A DNA stretch of 31,040 bases, taken from the NCBI GenBank assembly GCA_945907225.1, contig CAMDSN010000001.1, positions 1 to 31,040 on the forward strand, in the 5' to 3' direction. The notes beneath the pieces were generated by a model. That model saw only the letters and a list, made by a program, of their open reading frames with translations, was not told the origin of the DNA and made no database searches. Made by a program: the position numbers and the translations under genes. This document shows positions 1 through 6,334 of the stretch, one piece after another (position 1 is the first letter of the stretch; each line of letters starts with the position of its first letter). The DNA is from Flavobacterium psychrophilum (GTDB lineage: Bacteria > Bacteroidota > Bacteroidia > Flavobacteriales > Flavobacteriaceae).

Positions 1-1434
1 GTTGTAATTGCTACTAAGTTTTTCCCATCAACTAATCCGACGGCTGCATTTTTGTCAACATTAGCTACTTTCGCTGCTGGATTTGTAGTCCGGCCCTTTG
101 GTGCCCTTTTCTTTGGAAGATTGGGAGATATGATAGGGAGGAAATACACGTTTATGGTTACACTACTTTTAATGGGAGGCGCTACTTTTTTAATTGGATG
201 CATCCCTAGTTATGATTCTATAGGATATTTGGCCCCTGTATTAGTATTAATTCTACGATTATTACAAGGCTTAGCGCTTGGAGGTGAATATGGAGGTGCT
301 GCAACTTATGTAGCAGAACATTCCCCTGTTGGGGAGCGTGGTTTTTGGACCTCTTGGATACAAACTACAGCCACAGTGGGACTATTTATATCTTTGATGG
401 TAATTTTAGCAACAAAGAACGTTCTCACAGCAGAGCAATTTGATGATTGGGGCTGGAGGGTACCCTTTTGGGTTTCTATTTTAATGGTGATTATTTCCTA
501 TTTAATTAGAACCAATATGGATGAATCCCCAGTTTTTGCAAAAGCAAAGTTAGAGGGGAAAACTAGTTCGAATCCTATTAAAGACAGCTTTGGTAATAAA
601 TACAACCTGAAATTTGTTTTATTGGCCCTGTTTGGTGCAACAATGGGTCAAGGGGTTGTTTGGTACACCGGTCAATTTTACGCCATGAATTTTATAAAAA
701 CGGTAATGAATGTAGAGTCCTCCCAGGTAGATACATTACTCGGCATTGCTTTAATTTTAGGCACACCCTTTTTTATTTTTTTTGGCTGGCTAAGTGATAA
801 AATAGGCAGAAAATACATCATGATGGCGGGGATTTTATTTGCTGTTCTACTTTATAGGCCTGTTTATAAAGCCATGTATCAAACAACTAATATTGAGAAT
901 AAAGTTGAGATTAGACACAAATCAATAACTATTTCTAGTGTAGTGGAGAATAAAAAACAGCTCCTAGATTCGGTTTACACTATAAAAAAGTCCTATTCAG
1001 ACGGGACAGAACTTTTACAGCTAAAAACAGTATCTCTTGAAAATGGCAGGCCAACACTAGTTGACGGCCATCCAAAAGTTGAAACAGCAACTACAATTAA
1101 AATTAATAGTGCCGACAAGTGGAAACTTGTTTTTTTTGTTTTTTTACAGGTTATTTTTGTTACTATGGTATACGGTCCAATTGCAGCTTTTCTAGTTGAA
1201 ATGTTTCCTGCTAAAATAAGATATACCTCAATGTCACTTCCATATCATGTAGGGAATGGTATTTTTGGCGGTTTGTTGCCAGCTATCTCTACTTATTTTG
1301 TAACCCAAGCTAAAGAACAAAATAATCCCGAATATTATCTAGAAGGGTTATGGTATCCTATTATAGTTGCCTCAGTTTGCTTTGTAATAGGGATGATTTA
1401 TATACGGAATAAAAATGAAAATGCGCACCTTTAA
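1..1434 (+). CDS. MHS-family MFS transporter, 5' end outside window
   Basis: Inner-membrane major facilitator of the metabolite:H+ symporter (MHS) type, the group of ProP and KgtP; the substrate is probably a small organic acid, amino acid or osmolyte but cannot be told from sequence. The frame is open from base 1, so the true start and first helices lie upstream. Visible features are the loop motif GRLGDMIGRKYTF after an early helix, the MHS signature around GGEYGGAATYVAEHSPVGER, a second GWLSDKIGRKY loop, and a C-terminal VEMFPAKIRYTSMSLPYHVG segment typical of the group. Between these last two lies a hydrophilic insert of roughly 90 residues, which I recall from other MHS members, so it is not an obvious anomaly. 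A small membrane protein gene follows immediately. Confidence 0.9.
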   Translation, partial: VVIATKFFPSTNPTAAFLSTLATFAAGFVVRPFGALFFGRLGDMIGRKYTFMVTLLLMGGATFLIGCIPSYDSIGYLAPVLVLILRLLQGLALGGEYGGAATYVAEHSPVGERGFWTSWIQTTATVGLFISLMVILATKNVLTAEQFDDWGWRVPFWVSILMVIISYLIRTNMDESPVFAKAKLEGKTSSNPIKDSFGNKYNLKFVLLALFGATMGQGVVWYTGQFYAMNFIKTVMNVESSQVDTLLGIALILGTPFFIFFGWLSDKIGRKYIMMAGILFAVLLYRPVYKAMYQTTNIENKVEIRHKSITISSVVENKKQLLDSVYTIKKSYSDGTELLQLKTVSLENGRPTLVDGHPKVETATTIKINSADKWKLVFFVFLQVIFVTMVYGPIAAFLVEMFPAKIRYTSMSLPYHVGNGIFGGLLPAISTYFVTQAKEQNNPEYYLEGLWYPIIVASVCFVIGMIYIRNKNENAHL

Positions 1435-1444
1435 CACATTACTT

Positions 1445-1669
1445 ATGAAACAATTAAAAAAAATATTAGGGGTGGTTTGGATAGGATTAGCAATTGCAAC
1501 GGCCTATTTTTGTATTTTCAAATTTGGATTGCCTAAGTTGCTTTCTTCAAAACAGGAAGATGTTGTTTTTGGTATTATTATTTTGTTTATTTTAACTCCT
1601 CTAATTGTTTTCGGACTCACCACGTTTGGATATTTTGCTTTAAAAGGGGAATACGACAAAACCAATTAA
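1445..1669 (+). CDS. small two-helix membrane protein next to MHS transporter
   Basis: Predicted 74-residue protein with a short basic N-terminus (MKQLKKILG) and two hydrophobic helices, about residues 6-26 and 38-62, ending in a charged tail. An upstream ATG at 1415 in the same frame would overlap the transporter by 20 bp and add ten unremarkable residues; I prefer 1445 because the basic-then-hydrophobic pattern begins there. It sits 10 bp after the transporter stop and is probably co-transcribed. Small two-helix proteins beside MHS transporters occur in Bacteroidota, to my recollection in a DUF group (possibly DUF6814), but I cannot confirm the family. An accessory or stabilising subunit of the transporter is a guess from position only. 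Confidence 0.7.
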   Translation: MKQLKKILGVVWIGLAIATAYFCIFKFGLPKLLSSKQEDVVFGIIILFILTPLIVFGLTTFGYFALKGEYDKTN

Positions 1670-1687
1670 ATGCCAGATCCAATTTCA

Positions 1688-1744
1688 TTTTCATTTTTTA
1701 TAAAACGAGATTACAGCATCCGTTTTTACATATAAAAATGAGAA
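1688..1744 (+). other. large two-tier imperfect hairpin after the MHS operon
   Basis: An outer 11-bp stem (1688-1698 with 1734-1744, one G-U pair) encloses an inner stem (TAAAACG at 1701-1707 with CGTTTTTA at 1721-1728, one bulge). There is no clean U-tract on the plus strand. It may be a transcript 3' end or a structured spacer between the MHS operon and the miniprotein gene. Confidence 0.45.
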
Positions 1745-1809
1745 GCTAGGAAATGTTTAAAATAAGGTATTATTTTTAATTAACTTTTACAATTATACAA
1801 TCAATTTAT

Positions 1810-1839
1810 TTTGCTAAATAGATTTTTTTTATACTTTTA
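1810..1839 (+). promoter_or_regulatory. Bacteroidota-type promoter of the PID miniprotein
   Basis: A TTTG box at 1810-1813 is followed after 18 bp by TACTTTTA at 1832-1839, one mismatch from the TAnnTTTG -7 consensus. The predicted transcription start (about 1843) lies only a few bases before the ATG at 1846, so the mRNA would be nearly leaderless. Confidence 0.55.
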
Positions 1840-1845
1840 CGCACT

Positions 1846-2055
1846 ATGAAAATTGTCCAATCAAAATTGATTCTAGTATTGCTTGTGTTTTTTACGCAAT
1901 CAATGGCTGTTTTTGGAGCTCCAACACCACCACCGCCGTCTGGAGCGCCACCACCGCCTGGACTTCCCATAGATAGTGGTATAGTTTACTTAGGTCTAGT
2001 TTCTATATTCTTTGTGATATTTAAATTATATTACATTAAAAAAGCGTCAAAGTAA
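1846..2055 (+). CDS. secreted 69-aa miniprotein with proline-rich linker and PID-type C-terminal tail
   Basis: A signal-peptide-like N-terminus (basic KIVQSK, hydrophobic residues 8-18, probable cleavage near VFGA at 22-25) is followed by a proline-rich stretch at 27-41, the tripeptide P-I-D at 41-43, a hydrophobic helix at about 45-59 and a basic end, YYIKKASK. This motif/helix/basic order resembles C-terminal sorting signals (compare PEP-CTERM); I recall a flavobacterial family annotated as PID-CTERM. Mature sequence before the tail is only about 15 residues, so the protein is essentially sorting signal alone. It is monocistronic and convergent with riboflavin synthase. Function is unknown; the reading frame is well supported by its domain grammar and by a promoter just upstream. 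Confidence 0.75.
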   Translation: MKIVQSKLILVLLVFFTQSMAVFGAPTPPPPSGAPPPPGLPIDSGIVYLGLVSIFFVIFKLYYIKKASK

Positions 2056-2091
2056 TATAAATTTAAGTTTTATAATTTAACCCTTTTTCGT

Positions 2092-2682
2092 TTACTTTTT
2101 GAAAGAATGCAATCGCGTAATGTATTTTCCGACAACATCAAATTCTAAATTCACAATTGTACCTACTTTAATATTCTTAAAATTTGTGTGCTCAAATGTA
2201 TACGGAATTATAGCTACACTAAATTCATTTTCGTTCGAATTTACAACTGTTAAACTAACGCCATTTACAGTTATTGAGCCTTTTTCAATAGTTATATTAT
2301 TTAAAGAAGGGTCATATTCAAAAGTGAAATACCAACTCCCATTCGTTTCTTCAAAGGATGTGCAATTGCCTTTTTGATCTACATGCCCTTGAATAATATG
2401 TCCATCTAATCGATCGCCTAACTTCATGGCTCGTTCTAAATTTATTTCGTCACCAATCCGCCATTCTGATAAATTAGTTTTTGCTATCGTTTCGCTAATA
2501 GCGGTTACGGTATATTCTTTGTCATTTATATCAATAACAGTTAGGCAAATTCCATTGTGGGCCAAACTTTGATCAATTTTCAATTCATGTGTTAATGAAG
2601 AAGATACAGTAACGTTCATGTTGTCCTGCTGAGTTTCCATGTTTTTTATTATTCCCAGCGTTTCTATTATTCCTGTAAACAT
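2092..2682 (-). CDS. ribE: riboflavin synthase, alpha subunit
   Basis: Catalyses dismutation of two 6,7-dimethyl-8-ribityllumazine molecules to riboflavin, the last step of vitamin B2 synthesis, in the cytosol. The 196-residue length is normal for the family (about 195-215). Two lumazine-binding repeats are visible. The N-terminal one has the family start MFTGIIE, AHNGICLTV near residue 41 and GHVDQKG near 100; the C-terminal one has ITVNGVSLTV near 137 and ends with FDVVGKYITR. The start is fixed by the invariant MFTGIIE. It is divergent from pdxA across 60 bp. The family is also called ribC in some genomes. Confidence 0.95.
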   Translation of the reverse strand: MFTGIIETLGIIKNMETQQDNMNVTVSSSLTHELKIDQSLAHNGICLTVIDINDKEYTVTAISETIAKTNLSEWRIGDEINLERAMKLGDRLDGHIIQGHVDQKGNCTSFEETNGSWYFTFEYDPSLNNITIEKGSITVNGVSLTVVNSNENEFSVAIIPYTFEHTNFKNIKVGTIVNLEFDVVGKYITRLHSFKK

Positions 2683-2698
2683 TGTGGTTTTATTTTAC

Positions 2699-2706
2699 TA
2701 AATTTG
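2699..2706 (+). promoter_or_regulatory. -7 box of pdxA
   Basis: TAAATTTG matches TAnnTTTG exactly. The predicted start near 2710 leaves a leader of about 33 nt. No convincing -33 TTTG was found. Confidence 0.45.
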
Positions 2707-2711
2707 CACTT

Positions 2712-2719
2712 CAAAATTA
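2712..2719 (-). promoter_or_regulatory. -7 box of riboflavin synthase
   Basis: On the minus strand this reads TAATTTTG, an exact TAnnTTTG match. The predicted start near 2708 leaves a leader of about 25 nt. It faces the pdxA -7 box only 5 bp away. Confidence 0.45.
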
Positions 2720-2742
2720 GCAATAAATAACCAGTTCTTTTT

Positions 2743-3783
2743 ATGAAAAAAACAGAAAATATTATCGTTGGAATTTCAATTGGAGATTTAAATGGTATTG
2801 GAAGCGAAGTGGTTCTTAAAACATTTAGTGATCCACGAATGTTAGAACTTTGCACGCCGGTTATTTTTGCAAATGTTAAAGTGATGTCTTTTGTTAAAAA
2901 AGCATTAACAATGGAAACGCCACTTAATGGTATAGATAAAATAGATCAAATTATTATTGGAAAAGTAAATGTGCTTTCCATATGGAATGAAGGGGTTGAA
3001 ATAAATTTTGGCACCAATGACCCTCATATCGGGGAATATGCAATCAAGTCTTTTGAGGCGGCAACAAAAGCTCTAAAAGAGGATCAAATAGATGTTTTGA
3101 TTACCGCCCCTATCAATAAATCTAATATTCAATCAGAAGCATTTAAGTTTCCCGGACATACTGACTATCTTGATAGTGAGTTGGAGGGGAACGCGCTTAT
3201 GTTGATGATTCAGGACAAACTAAGGGTTGGTTTATTAACAGATCATATTCCGGTTAATGATATAGCAAAACATTTGACCGAAAAACGTATCCTACAAAAA
3301 ATAGAAACTATTAGACAATCCCTCATTCAGGATTTTGGAATTAACAAACCAAAAATAGCCGTTTTAGCACTAAATCCTCATGCAGGAGATAATGGGGTTA
3401 TAGGAAAAGAGGATGATGAACTGCTAAAACCAGTAATAAAAAAAATGTTTGACAAAGGAATTCTAGTTTTTGGCCCTTTCCCTGCCGATGGTTTTTTTGG
3501 AAGCAGCCAATATGAAAAATATGATGCCGTAGTTGCCGCTTATCATGATCAAGGTTTAATTCCTTTCAAGACACTGTCATTTGGAGCGGGAGTTAATTAT
3601 ACCGCCGGGTTGAATAAAATTAGAACTTCACCTGACCACGGTACTGCCTTTGAAATTGCAGGAAAAGGAATAGCCGATCACAATTCGTTTAAGGAGGCAG
3701 TTTATGCCGCAATTGACATATATAACTCAAGAATCCAGCATCAAGAAATAAGTAGTAATCCTTTAAAAACAAAGGCAAATTAG
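2743..3783 (+). CDS. pdxA: 4-hydroxythreonine-4-phosphate dehydrogenase
   Basis: Oxidises 4-phosphohydroxy-L-threonine with NAD(P)+, giving after decarboxylation the amino-ketone that PdxJ converts to pyridoxine 5'-phosphate (DXP-dependent vitamin B6 pathway). The 346 residues fit the family (about 330-350). The N-terminal IGDLNGIGSEV loop near 13-23, TAPINK at 121-126, PGHTDYL near 137, NPHAGDNG near 211, AYHDQG near 266 and PDHGTAFEIAGKG near 298 are all family signatures. His168, His213 and His268 correspond to the divalent-metal ligands known in E. coli PdxA. It is a dimer in known structures. The gene is followed by a separate promoter for the next operon. Confidence 0.96.
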   Translation: MKKTENIIVGISIGDLNGIGSEVVLKTFSDPRMLELCTPVIFANVKVMSFVKKALTMETPLNGIDKIDQIIIGKVNVLSIWNEGVEINFGTNDPHIGEYAIKSFEAATKALKEDQIDVLITAPINKSNIQSEAFKFPGHTDYLDSELEGNALMLMIQDKLRVGLLTDHIPVNDIAKHLTEKRILQKIETIRQSLIQDFGINKPKIAVLALNPHAGDNGVIGKEDDELLKPVIKKMFDKGILVFGPFPADGFFGSSQYEKYDAVVAAYHDQGLIPFKTLSFGAGVNYTAGLNKIRTSPDHGTAFEIAGKGIADHNSFKEAVYAAIDIYNSRIQHQEISSNPLKTKAN

Positions 3784-3804
3784 GCACAATCAAAAAAATG
3801 TTTA

Positions 3805-3840
3805 TTTGCGTATTGGATTTGCAATATTTTTATATCTTTG
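3805..3840 (+). promoter_or_regulatory. promoter of the yceD-rpmF operon
   Basis: TTTG at 3805-3808 and an exact -7 box TATCTTTG at 3833-3840, separated by 24 bp (slightly long). Expected transcription start is about 3844, directly at a palindrome. Confidence 0.55.
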
Positions 3841-3844
3841 TGCT

Positions 3845-3856
3845 CCGAAATTTCGG
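3845..3856. promoter_or_regulatory. 12-bp perfect palindrome at the transcription start
   Basis: CCGAAATTTCGG is a perfect dyad without loop, unusually G/C-capped for this A/T-rich spacer, located just after the -7 box and 18 bp before the yceD start codon. Its position suits an operator for a dimeric regulator; no regulator is identified. Confidence 0.45.
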
Positions 3857-3874
3857 GCTCAAATTGTGGTCTAG

Positions 3875-4411
3875 ATGAAAAGCACTAATACATATTTAAT
3901 TCCTTTTATAGGGTTAAAAATAGGGAAGCACCACTTTGAATACGAAATTGAGAAAAAGTTCTTTGATTTATTTGCTTTTGATGAATTTGAAAATTGTACA
4001 ATTCATATAGCAGTTGTTTTAGAAAAAAAAACAACTATTATGGAATTAAGTTTTGCACACAAAGGGACAGTAGTTGTTCCATGTGACCTTACAGGAGAAA
4101 TGTTTGACTTACCAATTAAAGGGAAAATTAAATTAGTAGTTCAATTTGGAGAAAAATTTAATAATGACAATGAGGAATTGTTAATTTTGCCTCATGGTGA
4201 ACATCAATTAGATATTGCCCAATACATTTACGAAATGATTGCTCTTTCAATTCCTGTAAAACGAATACACCCGGGAGTAAAAGATGGTACTTTGCAATCA
4301 GAAGCTTTGAAAACCTTAAACGAATTGCAAGTAAACGAACAAGAATTATTGAATAAAGAAGAAATTGACCCAAGATGGGACAAATTAAAACAACTATTAA
4401 CGGATAAATAA
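3875..4411 (+). CDS. YceD/DUF177 family protein
   Basis: A 178-residue soluble protein of the DUF177 (YceD) family, which in plants and bacteria is linked to 23S rRNA accumulation and is almost always encoded just upstream of rpmF. The central CDLTGEMFDLPIKG near residues 70-83, followed by VVQFGEKF, is the hallmark of the family; in many members this region carries zinc-binding Cys, here only one Cys remains in it. The C-terminal PRWDKLKQLL is the usual ending. The start at 3875 lies 35 bp after the -7 box. It ends 9 bp before rpmF, so the two are co-transcribed. The biochemical role is not settled for the family. Confidence 0.88.
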   Translation: MKSTNTYLIPFIGLKIGKHHFEYEIEKKFFDLFAFDEFENCTIHIAVVLEKKTTIMELSFAHKGTVVVPCDLTGEMFDLPIKGKIKLVVQFGEKFNNDNEELLILPHGEHQLDIAQYIYEMIALSIPVKRIHPGVKDGTLQSEALKTLNELQVNEQELLNKEEIDPRWDKLKQLLTDK

Positions 4412-4420
4412 TATAGTAAA

Positions 4421-4615
4421 ATGGCACATCCTAAGAGAAAAATTTCCAAAACAAGAAGAGACAAAAGAAGAACACATTATAAAGCAACTGTTGCTCAAAT
4501 CGCAACCTGCCCAATAACGGGAGAAGCACATTTATATCATAGAGCATACTGGCACGAAGGTAAAATGTATTACAGAGGACAAGTTGTTATTGATAAATCA
4601 GTAGCCGTTGCCTAA
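4421..4615 (+). CDS. rpmF: 50S ribosomal protein L32, zinc-free form
   Basis: A 64-residue basic protein of the large ribosomal subunit. The N-terminal [20 protein letters not shown] matches L32. In zinc-ribbon versions the middle carries four Cys; here only Cys30 remains ([14 protein letters not shown]), so the zinc ribbon cannot form. The shape CP-TGE-HLYHRAY is, as I recall, normal in Bacteroidota. It follows yceD by 9 bp and is followed by a strong hairpin terminator, which separates it partly or fully from fabH. Confidence 0.96.
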   Translation: MAHPKRKISKTRRDKRRTHYKATVAQIATCPITGEAHLYHRAYWHEGKMYYRGQVVIDKSVAVA

Positions 4616-4635
4616 TATCAGTTTTTTAAGAAACC

Positions 4636-4660
4636 AACTCTCACTTTGTGGGAGTTTTTT
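4636..4660 (+). terminator. rho-independent terminator after rpmF
   Basis: A 9-bp stem (4636-4644 with 4648-4656, one G-U pair) with a TTT loop is followed by a T-run. It starts 20 bp after the rpmF stop. Confidence 0.85.
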
Positions 4661-4764
4661 GTTTTAATATTTTTTTTAAATATCATTACCTAAATTAATT
4701 TATCTATTTTTTTGTATTTTTAGACTCTTTTCAATTTAGGAATTGGTGATAATATAGTAAATTT

Positions 4765-5763
4765 ATGAGCAGAATTACCGCCGCAATTACCGCCGTTGGG
4801 GCTTATGTCCCCGAATTTGTATTGTCAAATCAACTTTTGGAATCAATGGTTGAAACTAATGACGAGTGGATAACTTCACGAACTGGAATTAAGGAAAGAA
4901 GGATATTAAAAGAAAAAGGAAAAGGAACCTCCTTCATGGCTATAAAAGCAGCCAAAGATTTATTAGCTAAATCTAAAGTTAATCCTGAGGAAATAGATTT
5001 GGTTATCCTTGCCACCACAACACCTGATATGCTTGTTGCTGCAACCGGAGTTTATGTTGCGAGTCAAATTGGAGCTGTAAATGCTTTTGCTTATGATCTT
5101 CAAGCAGCATGTTCAAGTTTTTTATACGGAATGTCAAATGCAGCGGCATACATTGAGTCAGGGAGATATAAAAAAGTACTTTTAATTGGCGCTGATAAAA
5201 TGTCGTCAATTATAGATTATACAGATAGAGCTACGTGTATCATTTTTGGAGATGGCGCTGGAGCCGTACTTTTTGAACCAAACTATGATGGGCTTGGATT
5301 ACAAGATGAATTTTTAAAAAGTGATGGAATAGGCAGGGATTATTTAAAAATTGATGCCGGAGGATCTATACTTCCATCTTCAAAAGAAACAGTCGAAAAC
5401 AGACAACATTATGTTTTTCAAGACGGGAAAACAGTATTTAAATATGCTGTTTCAGGAATGGCTGACGTGAGTGAAAAAATTATGGAACGCAACAATTTAA
5501 CAAAAAATGATATTAATTGGTTAGTTGCGCACCAAGCAAACAAAAGGATTATTGATGCAACTGCCAATAGAATAGGTATAGAGGAAGATAAAGTATTGGT
5601 CAATATTCACCGATATGGCAACACCACCTCGGCTACATTGCCGTTGTTGTTGAATGATTTTGAAGGACAACTAAAAAAAGGAGATAATCTAATTTTCGCT
5701 GCATTTGGAGGCGGATTTACCTGGGGGGCCATTTATTTAAAATGGGCATATAATAAACAATAA
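4765..5763 (+). CDS. fabH: beta-ketoacyl-ACP synthase III
   Basis: Condenses an acyl-CoA primer (acetyl or branched) with malonyl-ACP to start type II fatty acid synthesis. The 332 residues show the thiolase-fold KAS III pattern: SRTGIKERR near 38-46, catalytic Cys116 in LQAACSSFLYG, the FGDGAGAVLF loop near 161-170, His256 in VAHQANKRI and Asn286 in RYGNTTSATLP, completing the Cys-His-Asn triad. The C-terminal FGGGFTWGA is typical. plsX, which lies between rpmF and fabH in many bacteria, is absent here. accB follows after 23 bp, so fabH-accB-accC looks like one transcription unit. No exact TAnnTTTG box was found upstream, so read-through from rpmF is possible. Confidence 0.96.
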   Translation: MSRITAAITAVGAYVPEFVLSNQLLESMVETNDEWITSRTGIKERRILKEKGKGTSFMAIKAAKDLLAKSKVNPEEIDLVILATTTPDMLVAATGVYVASQIGAVNAFAYDLQAACSSFLYGMSNAAAYIESGRYKKVLLIGADKMSSIIDYTDRATCIIFGDGAGAVLFEPNYDGLGLQDEFLKSDGIGRDYLKIDAGGSILPSSKETVENRQHYVFQDGKTVFKYAVSGMADVSEKIMERNNLTKNDINWLVAHQANKRIIDATANRIGIEEDKVLVNIHRYGNTTSATLPLLLNDFEGQLKKGDNLIFAAFGGGFTWGAIYLKWAYNKQ

Positions 5764-5786
5764 ATTAATTTTAAACTAAACTAATT

Positions 5787-6257
5787 ATGGATTTAAAAGA
5801 AATTCAAAACTTAATCAAATTTGTTTCCAATTCAGGAGTTGCTGAGGTAAAGTTAGAAACAGGAGATGTTAAAATAACTATTAGAACTACCTTTGAAGGA
5901 AGCTCACAGGACATCACATATGTGCAACAAGCACCTATACAACAAGCTGTCGCAGCACCAGTTATGTCTTCCGCTCCAGTTCTTCCAACTGCTGCTACTG
6001 AGGATGATAATTCAAAATATATCACTATTAAATCTCCTATGATTGGAACTTTCTATCGCAAACCATCACCTGATAAACCCGTTTTTATTGAGGTTGGAAG
6101 CACTATTGCTAAAGGAGACGTTCTTTGTGTTGTAGAAGCTATGAAATTATTTAATGAAATAGAAGCTGAAATTTCAGGAAAAATTGTTAAAATTTTGGTT
6201 GACGATATGTCGCCAGTAGAATTTGACCAACCTTTATTTTTAGTTGATCCATCATAA
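5787..6257 (+). CDS. accB: biotin carboxyl carrier protein of acetyl-CoA carboxylase
   Basis: Carries biotin between the biotin carboxylase (AccC) and carboxyltransferase (AccA/AccD) subunits that make malonyl-CoA. The 156 residues comprise an N-terminal helical and strand part (1-35), a mobile Pro/Ala-rich linker (about 47-70) and a C-terminal biotinyl domain (about 78-156). The biotinylation motif is VVEAMKLFNEIEAE, with Lys120 as the attachment site. The family's protruding thumb region (around TFYRKPSPD) is present. It lies 23 bp after fabH and 77 bp before accC; that spacer holds a stem-loop. Confidence 0.96.
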   Translation: MDLKEIQNLIKFVSNSGVAEVKLETGDVKITIRTTFEGSSQDITYVQQAPIQQAVAAPVMSSAPVLPTAATEDDNSKYITIKSPMIGTFYRKPSPDKPVFIEVGSTIAKGDVLCVVEAMKLFNEIEAEISGKIVKILVDDMSPVEFDQPLFLVDPS

Positions 6258-6262
6258 TAAAT

Positions 6263-6308
6263 AATTAGAAGTCGCAATATTGAAGTAGTATTTTACTTCA
6301 TTCTAATT
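6263..6308 (+). other. two-part stem-loop in the accB-accC spacer
   Basis: An inner 7-bp stem (6281-6287 with 6294-6300, 6-nt loop) stacks on an outer 8-bp stem (AATTAGAA at 6263-6270 with TTCTAATT at 6301-6308). All unpaired bases of the outer junction (6271-6280) are on the 5' side. It has no T-run, so RNA processing, stability control or partial attenuation is more likely than full termination. Confidence 0.55.
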
Positions 6309-6325
6309 CGTCTAATTATCTAATT
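6302..6325 (+). repeat. three TCTAATT direct repeats before accC
   Basis: TCTAATT occurs at 6302-6308, 6311-6317 and 6319-6325, partly overlapping the 3' arm of the stem-loop and ending 9 bp before the accC start. A/T-rich sequence makes short repeats cheap, so this may be chance. Confidence 0.5.
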
Positions 6326-6334
6326 TAATAGTAT

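Noticed and set aside
4158..4464. Minus-strand frames of 78 and 89 residues across yceD and rpmF
   Set aside because: Antisense of two well-recognised genes, without conserved features.
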